Part shown: positions 61,805 through 64,000 of the stretch, one piece after another
Numbering within the stretch: position 1 is the first letter of the stretch
Layout: each line of letters starts with the position of its first letter
NCBI GenBank assembly: GCA_932521035.1
Contig: OW051495.1
Coordinates: forward strand, 6,572,001-6,636,000
Length of the DNA: 64,000 nucleotides
From: Oscheius dolichura
Lineage: Eukaryota; Nematoda; Chromadorea; Rhabditida; Rhabditidae
Direction: 5' to 3'
Program-made: the position numbers and the translations under genes
Notes under the pieces: generated by a model
Seen by the model: the letters and a program-made list of their open reading frames with translations, nothing else
Told to the model about the DNA's origin: nothing
Database searches by the model: none

Positions 61805-64000
61805 ATGGATAATTCTAGCGGAGGGTGCAACTCCTATATTCCAATTGTTTTGGTTTGCTTATGCGGAACAGAAAAAGATTCTATTGAAGAGTTAGATGTT
61901 AATTTGTTTATTACTTAGAATGAGACAAGTTTTTCAGATCCATATAAAAGTTGAACATCTAAAATGGCTTCCGTATGGATGCGCTCACTGTAAGGCACAG
62001 AGACCCACTGGATTGCAAATGCATGAGCATTTAATCGTTCAACATCCAAAAGAAGTGCATAACGTTTGAATATTTTGTTTTGTCCATAGCTTTTACTTTC
62101 AGTTCCATTACAACAAAAATGCAGATAACGAGCGTCTGCTAGTTCAATATAAGCATCAAGCTATCGAAACGTTGGTACGAAGCTATGCAGCAGTGAACAG
62201 TATTGATATTGAAGCCTTCATCAATAAAACAGCATCGGCAGCACATTCTGCACATAAGGTGTGTAGTTGAAGACTAAATTATTAGTTACAGCAGGTTGCA
62301 TCAAATGAAATTTTACAAAGTGAACGCGTTTCCAATAATTCTTCGCATCCTCATACTCCTTCACCATTTGATGATGCTCAGTCTATTGCTGTTGTTCCTA
62401 ATGCTACTCCTGTTCAGTCAACATCTTCCATTGAAGCAGAAACAAATGCTGCTGAAGATTATGGTTTACTAAACGATTTTGTTAGAATGAAAACTGTTAG
62501 TATTAAACCGGAATTGGAGGACCATTTAGATTATGCACAAACGTAAGTTTTTATTATATCTATACCTCTAAAATTATACTTCTAACTTGGTTTTCAGTGA
62601 AGTTCTAACCCAATTTGCTTCGGCTCTAACAGGGGTGGTTAGCACTCCCAACGTACCAATATCACAATCTCACGAAAAAACCTCGACTGGTAGACCTAAA
62701 GGGTACCCACCTTTGTTTTTTTAAACAATTTGTTTCAGTGTAAGAGCTCAGCTTTACTGCACATTTTGTTCAACAAGTTTCAACAAACAAGTGAAACTCA
62801 CTCATGCTTTTCTCCATTACATGGAGGATAAAAATGTAAATATTTTCAATTAAAGGGAGGGTAGCGCAGATTTTGAATTTGTTGGAAATTCCAACAAATT
62901 TAAGCGTAAACGTTTTGCAACAAAATAAGCACGTCGAGAGGATCATTTTGATATATGAACGATCAAATAGCTCGTCAAAAAATAATTTTTGACTCAAAAT
63001 CGTCAGTTTTGATGTATTTTTGGAAACTCATATATGCAGCTCGATTCTTGTTATTTTTTCTTTAGCCCTATAGTAATTCGATGATAAGAAAACACGGGAA
63101 AGCATCAGAAAAGAAAAATTATGCATAAAAACGATTTTGGTAATAGCTACAGTAATCCAACGGCGTCGGCGCATTTTATTTCAAAACCTGCGCTACTCTC
63201 TCAATTTGAAGACTATTCTCTTAGATTTTGCGCTTTCGCTGTATTGCACCTGACTGTACTTATCAGTCTAAAGAAAGGAACAGTATTGCGCAACATATAA
63301 GAAGGCTACATGACAACAACAAAGACTTTATTGAAGATCTTAAGCATGTTAAAACGCAAGACATTTTGGTAAGTAAACAGGAATGGGAAATTTTTTTTTT
63401 GTTCAAGGATTTATTCGGGCATTACATTATTCCTGCCGAATTTGTGAATAACCCGTATAATCAGGGTAAAAATAATCTTCCTGCTGGTACACCGGAGGGA
63501 GAAGTTGGCGAGCATCCGCTGGAACAAGATAGAGTTCAAGTAATATTTTTTATAAAATATATGACAACTTTTTAGGATTCTCCGTCATTGCCAATTTTTT
63601 CCCGTAAGCGTTTACCTTCGCCCAGTTATCCTGTAAATTCAAATCAAACGAAGCAGGGTAGATTTTTTGAACTATAGCTAAAACTTTTTGTTTAACCATA
63701 AACACTTGATGTCTATTATTCATTGGTTTATCGAGATATAAAGATAATATATCAAGGAAATTTTGTCTAGTATGAACAAGTGGTTTGTTCTTTTATGGCT
63801 GTATCTCACAAGTGAATAGTGGTGATTTCTCAGGCCTAGGGCGAAAATTCACTTTTCTTCGTACATACACGGTACATCAAGAGTTTCTGCTCGAATTATT
63901 TCTTTGAATGTTGAAAGAAAGCACTGATAGGCGGGAGGCTGAGAGCATTCCTTTGGCTGTCTATATGTTGCTATGTCATATTTTCGCTCTACTTATTTCG
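61805..64000 (+). CDS. C2H2 zinc-finger protein (3' end beyond window)
   Basis: About nine exons can be chained, starting at MDNSSGGCNSYIPIVL (61805). The second exon reads VEHLKWLPYGCAHCKAQRP and GLQMHEHLIVQHP, a C-x2-C...H-x4-H finger. An acidic, serine- and proline-rich middle follows (NSSHPHTPSPFDDAQS, STGRPKG). Another finger is LYCTFCSTSFNKQ with H-x4-H in HAFLHYM. After a long intron of about 385 nt comes FRCIAPDCTYQSKER with HIRRLH, a third finger. The final visible exons read DLFGHYIIPAEFVNNPY and FSRKRLPSPSYP. Probably a nuclear DNA- or RNA-binding protein. Unlike its neighbours, it uses A/T-ending codons and has longer AT-rich introns. Exons past about 63.66 kb are not resolved. 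Confidence 0.72.

Overview
This window is nuclear DNA of a nematode, most likely a chromadorean. Three things point there. Almost every gene is cut by very short GT-AG introns, mostly 38-50 nt. Several starts sit just downstream of an unpaired pyrimidine-AG acceptor, as expected for spliced-leader trans-splicing. The gene content is nematode-typical: Str, Srd and Srg class chemoreceptors, a receptor guanylyl cyclase, a divergent nuclear hormone receptor, orphan Cys-loop channels and a vinculin whose C-terminus closely resembles C. elegans DEB-1. I cannot assign genus or species. Coordinates given for spliced genes are CDS spans. Exon joins were read by eye from splice signals, reading frame and family conservation.

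Layout. 1-2.6 kb: two tandem minus-strand Cys-loop ligand-gated channel genes, the first cut by the window edge. 3.4-4.7 kb: a plus-strand Str-superfamily chemoreceptor. 6.1-8.5 kb: a minus-strand ELM2/SANT corepressor with a GATA-like zinc finger between its two SANT domains. 8.5-17.5 kb: nine kilobases with no gene I can support. 17.5-22.0 kb: a receptor guanylyl cyclase. 22.7-24.9 kb: a single-pass membrane protein with a PPSY motif. 25.5-28.2 kb: coding-like but unresolved sequence. 29.1-30.7 kb: a nuclear hormone receptor. 30.9-32.7 kb: a GT14 (core-2/I-branching type) glycosyltransferase. 33.2-34.9 kb: an UNC-93-like membrane protein. 34.9-36.4 kb: an acid-lipase-family hydrolase. 36.8-39.5 kb: two tandem Srg-like chemoreceptors. 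39.7-40.1 kb: a small membrane protein. 40.2-42.4 kb: two tandem GT43-like glycosyltransferases. 43.3-43.8 kb: a small conserved-looking protein of unknown function. 44.1-46.0 kb: an SLC1/EAAT transporter. 46.0-48.4 kb: an acyltransferase-3/SGNH (OAC-type) protein. 50.9-57.7 kb: vinculin. 58.2-59.2 kb: diverged tandem repeats. 59.5-60.7 kb: an Srd-like chemoreceptor. 61.8 kb to the edge: an AT-rich C2H2 zinc-finger gene.

The genes look like an ordinary mixed neighbourhood rather than one pathway. Sensory signalling is over-represented (channels, four chemoreceptors, guanylyl cyclase, glutamate transporter). Three glycosyltransferases lie within 12 kb. Packing is tight: three convergent pairs end within 54 bp of each other, and one pair overlaps in coding sequence. 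I saw no operonic gene run, CRISPR array, rRNA, convincing tRNA or intact transposon. The most unusual items are the corepressor architecture, two phase-neutral candidate cassette exons in vinculin, altered motifs in the GT43 pair and in the SLC1 transporter, and the compositionally distinct zinc-finger gene at the right end.
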